Positions 44,462 to 52,712 of a stretch of DNA of 64,000 nt are shown piece after piece. The translations under genes and the position numbers were made by a program. The stretch is from Anaerolineae bacterium (GTDB lineage Bacteria; Chloroflexota; Anaerolineae; B4-G1; DUEL01). The stretch is from NCBI GenBank assembly GCA_025060135.1, contig JANXCY010000009.1:23433-87432 (forward strand). Reading direction: 5' to 3'. Every line of letters begins with the position of its first letter. Positions within the stretch are counted from its first letter, which is position 1. The notes under the pieces are model-generated. The model was given only the letters and a program-made list of their open reading frames with translations, did not search any database and was not told the origin of the DNA.

Positions 44462-45760
44462 TCAAATCCCCAGGGCTCGACCCAGAAGACGGCGGCTGAC
44501 TTCCACGGAGACGGCTTCTTCTTCCTCTTCGGTTTTCCGGAGTTCACTCAGCCGTTCCAGGACCCCGGCGGCCAGTTGGACGAAAGCCTGACCGATGGGT
44601 TTGCTGGCTTCCTCGGTGGCGATGGGGAGTCCTCGATTGGCGGCGATGATGCCCGCCCGTTCATCGTACGGGATGTGAGCCAGGGCAGGGATCAGGGCCC
44701 GTTCAATCTGGTCCAGCCGCAGGCCGGTCTTCCGGTCAGCCTGATTGATGACCAGGCCGAGTTTCTCGCGGGGGTAGCCCAGCCGGTCCGCCAAGTCCAG
44801 AAAGTGGCGGGCGTCCTTGATGTCCGGGATCAGTGGTGTGATGACCAGCAGGATCAGGTCGGCCCGGTCCATAAAGGTCAGCGTCAGCTCGTTGAGCAGA
44901 CTCCAGGTATCCACCACCACCAAGTCAAACTCCCGCAGGAGGCCATCCAGGATGATCCCGATACGGCGGCTGCTCTCAGTCATTCCGCCATCGGCGCCGA
45001 TGACCGCATCGGCGGCTTCGGGGTGGGGCGGAGCCAGCAGGGCTTTGATACCCGAAGCATGGGGAGTCAGGACGCTGGTCAGCAGGTCGCTATCCAGTTC
45101 CTCCACCCGCACGGCCAGATCGGCGATGGTGCGGGCGGGCTGCAAGTTCAGCATCACTCCCACATCCCCGAACTGGAAACTGCCGTCCATAATGGCCACC
45201 TTCTGGCTCATACCCAGGCGGGTCTGGAGGGCCACGGCCAGGTTGACAGCGATCGTGGTGCAGCCGGCTCCGCCTTTTGGCGAAAAGACCACAATCAGTT
45301 GCCCGTGGCGGACGGCGGGGCGACCGACCGCGCCGGGAGCGGTAACAGTGGGAGCCGGCGCGATGCGTGCCGCCTGCACCTGCCCGATTTCGTAGACCCG
45401 GCGGATGGTGGCCATCAACTCATCCCCGCTGGGAGGCTTGACCAGGAAATCCCGCGCGCCAGCAGCCATCGCCCGGCGCATATAGCCCGTCTCCCCCTGG
45501 ACGGAGAGGATGATAATCTGGGTGGTGGGCACCTCCCGCGCGATCTGTTCGGTGGCAGTAATCCCGTCCATCCCGGGCAGGTTGATGTCCATGATCACAA
45601 CGTGGGGGACCAGTTCCCGCGCCATCTGGACCCCTTCCTCCCCGGTGGCGGCCGTACCTACAACCTCTATATCCGGGGCGAAGGAGAGCAGTTTGCGCAG
45701 GTTCTCCCGGGTTTCGGCAATATCATCTACGATGAGGACACGGATTTTTTCGGCAGGCAC
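44462..45760 (-). CDS. cpaE: CpaE/TadZ-like receiver-ATPase of the Tad pilus
   Basis: A 432-aa localisation factor. An N-terminal receiver domain (VLIVDDIAETRENLRKLL, phospho-acceptor in VIMDINLPGMDG) is followed by a linker and a MinD/ParA ATPase with the deviant Walker A VVFSPKGGAGCTTIAVNLA (~157-175). GTG 45760 was chosen because TGGAGGAAAC precedes it; upstream in-frame sequence lies in cpaB. A receiver that keeps its aspartate suggests control by a histidine kinase, and a DegS/DegU-type pair is encoded ~11 kb away. Confidence 0.93.
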   Translation of the reverse strand: MPAEKIRVLIVDDIAETRENLRKLLSFAPDIEVVGTAATGEEGVQMARELVPHVVIMDINLPGMDGITATEQIAREVPTTQIIILSVQGETGYMRRAMAAGARDFLVKPPSGDELMATIRRVYEIGQVQAARIAPAPTVTAPGAVGRPAVRHGQLIVVFSPKGGAGCTTIAVNLAVALQTRLGMSQKVAIMDGSFQFGDVGVMLNLQPARTIADLAVRVEELDSDLLTSVLTPHASGIKALLAPPHPEAADAVIGADGGMTESSRRIGIILDGLLREFDLVVVDTWSLLNELTLTFMDRADLILLVITPLIPDIKDARHFLDLADRLGYPREKLGLVINQADRKTGLRLDQIERALIPALAHIPYDERAGIIAANRGLPIATEEASKPIGQAFVQLAAGVLERLSELRKTEEEEEAVSVEVSRRLLGRALGI

Positions 45761-45800
45761 GTTTCCTCCAGAGACGGCTCTACAACGGCTCTCGGTGAAC

Positions 45801-46871
45801 CTACTCGGTGGGCCCTCCCCCTGCCGGAGCGCTGAGGCTGATCGCTTCTTCCAGCGGGTTCGTCTCGGGCGCGATGACCGCGTAGGGCAATTTCGGCGGG
45901 ACGGTGAAGTTGTAGCGGACGATGATGTAATCCTGGGAGACCGTTTCGGTGGAGACCAGTTCCCTGTCCTCCGGATTGCGCAGGGCAAGGGTGATGTCCG
46001 CCTTCATTTCCACTAGCGCCTTGAGGACCAGGGCTTCCTGAGGGTCGACCATCAGGATAACAGCCTGAACGTTCATCATTACAGGTGTGGGGGTCGGCTC
46101 GGCAGCGGTGCCCGAGACGGGTTGTCCCCCTTCTGTGGTCGGAGTGGGCTGAGGGACCGCCATCGGGACCGGTTCCTGGTACGTGCCCACGCCCAGCACC
46201 TCCGCGTTTTGAATGGTCACCTGGGCTACATAGCGGGCCTGAGTGCTCCCCGTCGAGGGGTATACCATAATGACCTGGCCGGTGGGCAGAAGTTCTACCC
46301 GTCCATAGACTCCCTGGCACAGTTGCCCTTCAGCGCACTGGAAGGCGGCCCACTGGTTGGGCAGGAGACTCTGGAAATCCTGATCCAATTCCTGGATCGT
46401 CCACGAGGCCAGTACATCCACACGGTCGCCGGGCTGGATAGACCAGGCCACTGCTCCCAGGCGGTCCACCGGGATGGCGACGGCGCGCTTGCCTTTCTTA
46501 ACCCGGAGAGCCGCTGGGGAGCCCATGGCCCCCAGGGCTTCCGAGCTGGAGGCCAGCATGCCCGGCATCAGGGGCATCCCCTGGGGAATATCCACCCGTG
46601 CGATATAGCCGATGACCTGGGCCGGGTCGGTAAAATAACTCGGCGGCAGGTAGGCGATCGGCCAGTCCAGCACCATCACCAGCTCAGGAGAGAGGGGCAT
46701 TCCCGGGGTCAGATTGTTCGCAGCGACCAGGATTTTCATCGTTTGGGGCACCTCGGTGGGAGCAGGGGTTTCCCCACCCCTTCGGGGGGGGCGCATCAGC
46801 AGCGCGCCGGCAATGAGCGCAACGCCGATGATTAAGAGGCCTACCAGAACCAGGGTCCGCCGGCTTGCCAT
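45801..46871 (-). CDS. cpaB: CpaB/RcpC pilus assembly protein
   Basis: A 356-aa protein with an N-terminal membrane helix (TLVLVGLLIIGVALIAGALLM). An SAF domain follows (ILVAANNLTPGMPLSPELVMVLDWP, IPQGMPLMPGML), then the CpaB/RcpC domain (KRAVAIPVDRLGAVAWSIQPGDRVDVL). In diderms CpaB works with the secretin. No secretin gene is visible here, and its retention suggests a wall-linked role. It has its own promoter at 47000-47027. Confidence 0.93.
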   Translation of the reverse strand: MASRRTLVLVGLLIIGVALIAGALLMRPPRRGGETPAPTEVPQTMKILVAANNLTPGMPLSPELVMVLDWPIAYLPPSYFTDPAQVIGYIARVDIPQGMPLMPGMLASSSEALGAMGSPAALRVKKGKRAVAIPVDRLGAVAWSIQPGDRVDVLASWTIQELDQDFQSLLPNQWAAFQCAEGQLCQGVYGRVELLPTGQVIMVYPSTGSTQARYVAQVTIQNAEVLGVGTYQEPVPMAVPQPTPTTEGGQPVSGTAAEPTPTPVMMNVQAVILMVDPQEALVLKALVEMKADITLALRNPEDRELVSTETVSQDYIIVRYNFTVPPKLPYAVIAPETNPLEEAISLSAPAGGGPTE

Positions 46872-46999
46872 TCCTTATCCCTCCCGATGAGAGTTAGAGC
46901 CCATCATTACGGCGACCCAATGCCGTAACGGCAGGGCTGACGTCATGGACCGGGCAGCGCTGGCCATTAGGCCTGGGCCAACTGCCCGTGTCATAGATA

Positions 47000-47027
47000 A
47001 TCATATTCCATTTTCAGTAAATGTCAA
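47000..47027 (-). promoter_or_regulatory. Promoter of the cpaB-cpaE-cpaF-tadB-tadC unit
   Basis: TTGACA and TATGAT separated by 16 nt on the minus strand, giving a leader of ~125 nt before cpaB. The leader contains GGCCCAGGCCTAATGGCC and CCGTTACGG palindromes but no riboswitch I recognise. Confidence 0.8.
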
Positions 47028-47049
47028 ATACGGGAGCACCCAGGAGAAA

Positions 47050-47082
47050 TTTTGTTGCGGCGGCCCAGCCGCCGCAACAAAA
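47050..47082. terminator. Perfect 15-bp palindrome, probable bidirectional terminator
   Basis: TTTTGTTGCGGCGGC-CCA-GCCGCCGCAACAAAA is a perfect inverted repeat with a 3-nt loop. Its T/A ends fold into the stem, so it is not a textbook T-tract terminator. Its position between the VWA-gene end and the cpaB promoter supports separating the two Tad transcription units. Confidence 0.65.
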
Positions 47083-47088
47083 CCCTGG

Positions 47089-47236
47089 GCTCTTCGGGAA
47101 CTTGCGGGGTGGGTGGTCCATTAGTGGGCAGTGCGGCGCAAGGGGGATCTGGTGAACGTAGGCTCAAGCCTGCGCCACCCTCGCCTGGCCGATTTTGTGG
47201 GCCGCATGCCCCCTCACCCCGAATTCCCAAAGAACC
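47089..47236. repeat. Copy 1 of a ~150-bp dispersed element
   Basis: Starts GCTCTTCGGGAAC and ends TTCCCAAAGAACC, so the ends form an imperfect inverted repeat. Inside are GGGGTGGGTGGTCC, GTGGGCAGTG and the palindrome GTAGGCTCAAGCCTGC. A clearly related copy in the same orientation lies at 52555..52707. No transposase is present. Confidence 0.8.
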
Positions 47237-47293
47237 AACCCGTTCTTTGAGATCGCGGACCGTCGTGCCCCCTTTGCTGAAGTTCTCGCACCG

Positions 47294-49459
47294 TTATTCT
47301 ACCAGCCGCAGGAAGATGCGCTCGTAGAGTTCGTCGAAGATCTGATTCAGTTTCTCCGGGCGGTCGGCGTTCCGGTGGACTCCACCCGTGATGTTCGCTA
47401 CCGTCTCCATCAACTCAAAATCGGCCGAGTCCCCCAGGGTGATGGTGTAGATCACGATGTTGTTGTTGCGGGCCTGCTCGGCGTAGTAGAGGGTGCACTC
47501 TTTCCCCCGGCGTTCCTCTTCCCGGGAGGGCACACTCAGGCCGTATTTCTGAATGAGGTTGTACGTGTAACAGGTGCTGTTGGGGACCTGATTGGGCCGG
47601 CCGTCGGTCATCAAAATCATGATGTGGGCCGCACCGGGCCGACCATACTGGCCAGATCGGGTGCTCAGAACGTCAATCCCTTTTAAAATCCCATCGGCGA
47701 TATTGGTAGACCCAGCGGCCTGGGTGGCATTCAGCGCGGCAACGACCGTATTGGTGATGACCGAAGGGTTACAATTTGCGACACCCCGCCGACGCAGGCA
47801 TTCCAGTGGGGAGTCAATCGTGGCGCTATCGGAGTAGGAGACGTACCCAATCTGGTCATACCGGTAATCCAGCATCCCTACGAACCGCTTGGCGGCCTCA
47901 ATGGCGGCCCGGATGGGCTGCTCGTCGTCGTAGATGTCGTCCTTGCGGCGGTCCGGGTTGGGGCCGCTATTGCAGTTGGGAGAGTAGGCGCAGGTAGACT
48001 GCCCACAGCCGCCGGGATAACCGCCGAAGCGAGCATCGCAGGGGTTGCAGGCCCAATCTGTGCGTCCATTGGAGAATACGCCCGTTCGTTCGATGTTAGT
48101 ATTCACGGAAGTTGAAGGGTCGTTGGTGATCACGATGCGGTCCAGAGCGAAGCCAGCCCCGCCCGCCCAGATGCGGAGGGTGTGCTGGGAACCGGCGGTC
48201 AAGTAGATAGGCGTGTCATTCAGCCGACGCCATCTCCAGAAATTGGGATCAGCACCATTATAGCTGACGCCTCGTGAAAATTCAGGTGTATAAGTGATGG
48301 GACTACTATTCACATTCCAGAAAATCCGGAGGTCCAGATTCTGAGGATGACGCCAGCTACTCTGAGCCTGACCGCGCACCCAGATGTAGTAGTTGCCGGT
48401 CCTCAGTACGGTGAAATCATAATCTACCCGGGGCGCTGGGAATGGGCCGCCGGGGACATCCATCTTGCAATAACACTGGGTGTATCCAGAGGCCGCGCAC
48501 TGGCCGTTGTTGACAACAGCATCCAGGCGGCAGGTAACGCCATAACCCGGGGAAAAGGTGGCCTGTGTCTCATGATCGGAATAGGGCATATGCATAATGT
48601 AAGCCCCTCGGCTATCCCGACCCGAGGCGCCGTCGCCCGCCTCCCGCTGCATCACCCAGTATGTGTAGTAGGGCACGTACAGATAACGGTTATATGGGTT
48701 GCTGGCCCGGGAGTACTCTTCCGCCTCGATATAATAGTAGTTATATTGCTGGCTACCCAGGGCATAGGTGAACACCGTGGTAGCGCCGCAGTGGGCAGGT
48801 GGACCGTTGGGCGGGCCGTTCCAGGGGAGAGGGTAAATCAGACCCCCCGGATACGGGATGCCTGATTGGGCCTGCCAGCATCCGTAGCAGAGAGTGTCAA
48901 ACTCCATAGAGCCGGAGCGGTCAAAGACGATGACGATATCCAGGTTTTTGATATTTTCGGCGGTGGCCGAGGCGCTGACCCAGAGAGAATCAAAGCCCAG
49001 GAAGCGCATGAAAATGACCGGCACCCGCTGTCTGACCCTTACCCGGATGCGGTCGGCTGTGTTGGGCTGCTGGGCGGGTGGCAGGCTCAGGTCCCGGAAA
49101 CTGGCGGTGTCCAGAATGATGATGGTGTCCGCCTGGTCCTCGGGAGGGCCCTGAACATGCGATCCATTGATCTCCAGACGGGTTCTCGGGTTTCCATCGT
49201 TATAACCGTTATCCCGTAGAAATTCCCGGGCCCGGGCATGGGCGGCGCTTTCCAGCGGGAGTTCCGGGGCCGCCGCCAGCGCAGCCGCATCCACCGCCCG
49301 TACGATGCGGACCCGTTCGCTATAATACACCCCCAGATCCACAGCCAGCCCCACAAAAGCCAGCAGGGTGAACACGCCCACCATCACCAGGATTATGCTC
49401 TGCCCGTGCTGGTTACCCCCCTCGCGAAAGCACCGGAACAGCCATTTCGGGCATCTCAT
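47294..49459 (-). CDS. TadG-like pilus protein: VWA domain interrupted by a carbohydrate-binding-like insertion
   Basis: A 721-aa surface protein. The N-terminus has the TadG/Flp-like hydrophobic segment GQSIILVMVGVFTLLAFVGLAVDLG. The VWA metal-binding motif is DRSGSM at ~180-186, but the rest of the VWA fold (EQPIRAAIEAAKRFVGML, VSYSDSATI, TDGRPNQVP) resumes only at ~515. Between lie a Tyr/Gly/Cys-rich stretch and a CBM6/35-like domain (YYIEAEEY...NYYIWVRGQ...HTLRIWAGGAGFALDRIVI). Cysteines are frequent in the insertion. ATG 49459 has AGGAGGT upstream. It probably acts as a tip or adhesive subunit. Confidence 0.85.
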   Translation of the reverse strand: MRCPKWLFRCFREGGNQHGQSIILVMVGVFTLLAFVGLAVDLGVYYSERVRIVRAVDAAALAAAPELPLESAAHARAREFLRDNGYNDGNPRTRLEINGSHVQGPPEDQADTIIILDTASFRDLSLPPAQQPNTADRIRVRVRQRVPVIFMRFLGFDSLWVSASATAENIKNLDIVIVFDRSGSMEFDTLCYGCWQAQSGIPYPGGLIYPLPWNGPPNGPPAHCGATTVFTYALGSQQYNYYYIEAEEYSRASNPYNRYLYVPYYTYWVMQREAGDGASGRDSRGAYIMHMPYSDHETQATFSPGYGVTCRLDAVVNNGQCAASGYTQCYCKMDVPGGPFPAPRVDYDFTVLRTGNYYIWVRGQAQSSWRHPQNLDLRIFWNVNSSPITYTPEFSRGVSYNGADPNFWRWRRLNDTPIYLTAGSQHTLRIWAGGAGFALDRIVITNDPSTSVNTNIERTGVFSNGRTDWACNPCDARFGGYPGGCGQSTCAYSPNCNSGPNPDRRKDDIYDDEQPIRAAIEAAKRFVGMLDYRYDQIGYVSYSDSATIDSPLECLRRRGVANCNPSVITNTVVAALNATQAAGSTNIADGILKGIDVLSTRSGQYGRPGAAHIMILMTDGRPNQVPNSTCYTYNLIQKYGLSVPSREEERRGKECTLYYAEQARNNNIVIYTITLGDSADFELMETVANITGGVHRNADRPEKLNQIFDELYERIFLRLVE

Positions 49460-49469
49460 TTTGCACCTC

Positions 49470-50111
49470 CTACTGACTTTGACGGGCATCTGAAACCACC
49501 CGCATCACAGAGCGGGAGTACAACTGCAAAACGCGCGGCAACCCCAGGGGCCGATAGTTCCACAACGTCCAGTGCGCGTAGAAGACTTCCACCACGACGA
49601 GCCGATTGTCCAGCGCTTCGTATCCAGCGGCCACCCGCTGCTGATTGATCGTGCGGGTCTCGTTCTCGTGACGGGCAAGGTCAATCTCTGCTACCCGGCT
49701 GTCTCCTACAGTGATAGGCCTTGTAATGATCGCGGTCCCCGAGATCACCGTCATCGTTCCCGTCAGGTATCGCGTGATGTCGCCCCGCGTCCCATCGGAT
49801 TGGATCGGAATATGCGTGATGATGATTCCGGTGTTGGGATCCGGCGGGGAAGCCCGGAAGAAGAGCACCTGCTGGTTGTTCAACGTCGTGTATCCGCCGC
49901 TGTTCAGCATCCAGCGGGCCGCGTCTTCATCGGTATACCGGGCCCGCGCGACAAACCGGACCCCTTCCCGGCAGGCAGTGGTAACCAGGAGGTAACTGCG
50001 CAGGGCCAGGGCAGTCTCCACCATCCCGATAATCAGCAGGATCAGGAACGGCAGAATAACCGCCAGTTCCACGATACTCTGTCCGCTCTGGCGCACCTTC
50101 TTACCGTTCAT
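49470..50111 (-). CDS. tadE: TadE-like minor pilin
   Basis: A 213-aa pseudopilin-like protein with N-terminal GQSIVELAVILPFLILLIIGMVETALALRSYL, the TadE motif with the conserved Glu. The extracytoplasmic part is beta-rich. ATG 50111 has AAAGGAG upstream; the longer ORF start is a read-in. It ends 10 nt before the VWA gene. Confidence 0.9.
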   Translation of the reverse strand: MNGKKVRQSGQSIVELAVILPFLILLIIGMVETALALRSYLLVTTACREGVRFVARARYTDEDAARWMLNSGGYTTLNNQQVLFFRASPPDPNTGIIITHIPIQSDGTRGDITRYLTGTMTVISGTAIITRPITVGDSRVAEIDLARHENETRTINQQRVAAGYEALDNRLVVVEVFYAHWTLWNYRPLGLPRVLQLYSRSVMRVVSDARQSQ

Positions 50112-50374
50112 TTCCGCTCCTTTCCCCCGATGCGGTGCTGCTCTCAGAGGGTATCGGAACAGGCTGAAAGACGCTGACTCTGGGCGCAGCGCAGGCTGGG
50201 AGCCAGCCTCCACAGACCTGGCGGCCTGTATGACATGCTTCAAAATTCCCAACGATGTAGGTCCTGGGGAAGAGACGCACGCTCAGCGAAGGGCCGCCTT
50301 CACTCCTCAACGCTCCTCCCGCCCGGTTTCGTGCAGGCACGGCGCGCACTTTCGCTCTCCCTGCGGCCATCCGC

Positions 50375-51004
50375 TCAGGGAAGGACCCTCCCATCCACTC
50401 CGCTAATCATCAGGGTGTGGACCTGGGTACCGGCGGTCGTGGTGATGGTCCACACCGGCGATGGGTCGGCCATACTGGTAGGCTTCAGCCGGGCGGTTAC
50501 CCCGGCGTTTTTGTAGCGGGCCAGGAAGTCCGCTCCCCCAGCGACCCACCAGGCCTTCAGCGCCTGAGGACTATCCACCAGCCAACGGTCTTCGGTGAAG
50601 ACGGGCAAAGGATAAGGAATAGGCATCTCCTGGAGGAGCCAGGCCTGCCCTGCCTCCACCACCACCACAGCCATCCGACCGGCCGCTGGAGCGTAATAGA
50701 GAACGGTCCAGATGCTCTGGGTTGGCCACCTCCCCCGGATCGGCTGCCACTGGGCGGAGAGAGAGGCAGGCCGCGCATCCGGTTGCCAGGCCCGGGCCAC
50801 TCCTCCGGCCGCGCGGAAGGCTTCCCGGGCCGTGGGCTCCAGCGGCAGGGGGATGAGCGGGCCCGCGGGGATCCGGCTCTCCTCCGGCCCCGCCGCTGGC
50901 CACATCAGGAGAATCGCCAGCCCCAGCGCGGCGATAAAGGCCAGCCCCCCTATCAGCCCCCATCGGCCTCCATCTCTCTTCGGCGCAGCGCGCGGAGGGC
51001 GCAT
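50375..51004 (-). CDS. Membrane-anchored protein, PepSY-like C-terminus
   Basis: A 209-aa protein with one N-terminal membrane segment (WGLIGGLAFIAALGLAILLM) and an extracytoplasmic region I cannot place in a family. The end (SPVWTITTTAGTQVHTLMISGVDGRVLP) resembles the strand-turn-strand of PepSY-type modules. Between a secreted protein and tadE, it likely belongs to the pilus surface unit. The start is followed closely by Arg/Lys, which fits an inside-positive orientation. Confidence 0.6.
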   Translation of the reverse strand: MRPPRAAPKRDGGRWGLIGGLAFIAALGLAILLMWPAAGPEESRIPAGPLIPLPLEPTAREAFRAAGGVARAWQPDARPASLSAQWQPIRGRWPTQSIWTVLYYAPAAGRMAVVVVEAGQAWLLQEMPIPYPLPVFTEDRWLVDSPQALKAWWVAGGADFLARYKNAGVTARLKPTSMADPSPVWTITTTAGTQVHTLMISGVDGRVLP

Positions 51005-51009
51005 CGGGC

Positions 51010-51051
51010 GTAGTCCGTGCTCCGTAGTCCGTGTTCCGTAGTCCGTGTTCC
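51010..51051. repeat. 14-bp tandem repeat, three copies
   Basis: GTAGTCCGTGCTCC followed by two copies of GTAGTCCGTGTTCC, in the 56-bp gap between the two surface genes. The unit count could vary between strains. Confidence 0.9.
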
Positions 51052-51060
51052 GTCAAGCTC

Positions 51061-52524
51061 TCAGCGGAAATTCCGCAGCACTACCGGCAGGTAGACCCGG
51101 GAGCATTTCTGATCCTCGTTGCCGTCATAGTAGGTCTCCCAATCAGTTACCTGCCCGCTGGCGTTCGGCACACCCTGGATGTACACCACATGCAGGGCCT
51201 CCCCGGACAGGAACGGTGCCACCGCCGGGCTGGCCGAATGCCGCGGGGCATTCAGCCCGAAGCGGCGAATTTCGCCCCACTCTATGGCCTCTTCAGCGTT
51301 CTCCGGCACCGTCAGCGCTTCGGTATAGTAGATGTTGTAATCCGGGTTGTCGGTCGTCCCGTCGTTGGCGTGCCAGACCACCACCGGCTTCCCGTCCGCC
51401 CGGAAGCCCACCGACGGGCGCAGGAAACGGATGTACTCCGCGACCGCGCCGGTGGAAGTATAGGGCCGGTCTGTGCCTTGAAACCCTCCTCCCAGTTCAT
51501 ACCAGTAGAATCTCCCGGTGGAGTCCTGAGGCCACTGGTCGCCGTTGTTCGTGGAGCGGATGTAGGCCAGGGTATACCTCTCACACTGTTCTTGAGCGGT
51601 AGAGCACCCCTCGTCTGTCCAGGCATTGTTCATATCCCACGCCACCAGCACGGTGCTGCTGAAAACAGCGATGGCCGGACTGTGGGGGGCATAACCCAGA
51701 TCTTGTTGCAACAGACGGGACGATGGGGCCCAACCGCTCGTCGTTCGGCGCCGGTAGAAGATGGAGTAGTAGCCATCTTCGCTGGTGGGCTCGGTTGCCC
51801 AGACCACGTGAACCGCGCCTCCGTTCCAGGCGATGGCGGGGAGGCGAGCGTTTTGATTCTCAGACACAGTTTCTGCGGGGATGTTCGGGCTCCGGTAATA
51901 AACAGTGCCCACGTCTTTTCCCTGCGAAAGGTCGCGCCGATAATAGGTATACGCGAAGTGGGGCTGCCCCGCGCCATCCAGCGCAACGTCCACCGCGCCG
52001 TAGCCTGGTTCACTTTGGGACCCTGATAAGTGGGTAGTATAAACAACGGTCTGGACAGGGCCGCACGTGCCCCCCAGAGGGCAGACCCGGTAGCGAACCG
52101 CCTGGGAAGTGAATTGATCGCACGGGCTCTGGGTGATGTAGGCGACAACAGCGGTGTAGGGATTGGTACCGGTAACCGCTACGGCGGCCCAGCGGGCGCA
52201 TTCGCTGCTGGTGCCCGTATGCACCGGTACCCGCGCGCTCCAGCCGCCGGTACGCTCCGAGGCCCAGCGCAGGTAGACGGAGCCCTTCATGGCTCCTCCG
52301 CCGTCCTGATATGCCTCCGACCAGGCAACGACAACCCGGTCTCCGTCCGGGCTGACGGCAATATCCGCGTAATAGGAGAAACGGTTCGGGCTTCCAGAGA
52401 GATTGGTGGCGATGTGCAGGAACGCGGCGCGTGGCGCGGCCAGCGCTCCGGAGAAGGCCAGGGCGCCCAGCATTCCGGCCAGCAGGGCCGCGATCCCTAA
52501 AAGGACCCGCTTTGAACGCGGCAT
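51061..52524 (-). CDS. Secreted beta-propeller-like (sialidase-type) protein with YLPVVLRN C-terminal tail
   Basis: A 487-aa exported protein. The signal segment is VLLGIAALLAGMLGALAFSGALA. The body contains repeated strands with Asp-box-like and 'VVAWSE/VHVVWATEP/VVVWHAND' motifs typical of sialidase-fold beta propellers. There is no clear catalytic Arg triad, so an enzymatic role is unsupported. The C-terminus KCSRVYLPVVLRNFR matches a tail I associate with secreted proteins of Anaerolineae and relatives. It sits in the pilus surface operon. Confidence 0.75.
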   Translation of the reverse strand: MPRSKRVLLGIAALLAGMLGALAFSGALAAPRAAFLHIATNLSGSPNRFSYYADIAVSPDGDRVVVAWSEAYQDGGGAMKGSVYLRWASERTGGWSARVPVHTGTSSECARWAAVAVTGTNPYTAVVAYITQSPCDQFTSQAVRYRVCPLGGTCGPVQTVVYTTHLSGSQSEPGYGAVDVALDGAGQPHFAYTYYRRDLSQGKDVGTVYYRSPNIPAETVSENQNARLPAIAWNGGAVHVVWATEPTSEDGYYSIFYRRRTTSGWAPSSRLLQQDLGYAPHSPAIAVFSSTVLVAWDMNNAWTDEGCSTAQEQCERYTLAYIRSTNNGDQWPQDSTGRFYWYELGGGFQGTDRPYTSTGAVAEYIRFLRPSVGFRADGKPVVVWHANDGTTDNPDYNIYYTEALTVPENAEEAIEWGEIRRFGLNAPRHSASPAVAPFLSGEALHVVYIQGVPNASGQVTDWETYYDGNEDQKCSRVYLPVVLRNFR

Positions 52525-52554
52525 CGGTGCTTTTCCTTCAGCGAAACGATTTCA

Positions 52555-52707
52555 GCTCTTCGGGAATGGGCGGGGTGGGTGATCCTATTGGTGGGCAGTG
52601 GGGCACCCGATGCATCTGGCGAACGCAGGCGAAAGCCTGTGCTACTCTCGCCTTGCCGGTTTTTGTAGGCTGGGTGCTCCCTCACCCCCGGTCATTCCCA
52701 AAGAACC
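52555..52707. repeat. Copy 2 of the ~150-bp dispersed element
   Basis: Same layout and orientation as the element at 47089..47236: GCTCTTCGGGAA start, GGGGTGGGTGATCC, GTGGGCAGTG, GCAGGCGAAAGCCTG palindrome, and ATTCCCAAAGAACC end. It fills the gap between the secreted propeller gene and the TadE-fusion gene. Confidence 0.8.
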
Positions 52708-52712
52708 CCAAT

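Noticed and set aside
46872-46999. Possible riboswitch in the cpaB leader
   Set aside because: Some palindromic words exist but no conserved aptamer core of any class I know.
47024-47230. 68-aa ORF and its look-alike at 52497..52685 as homologous small proteins
   Set aside because: They resemble each other only because both read through the two copies of the ~150-bp element, and neither has a ribosome-binding site.
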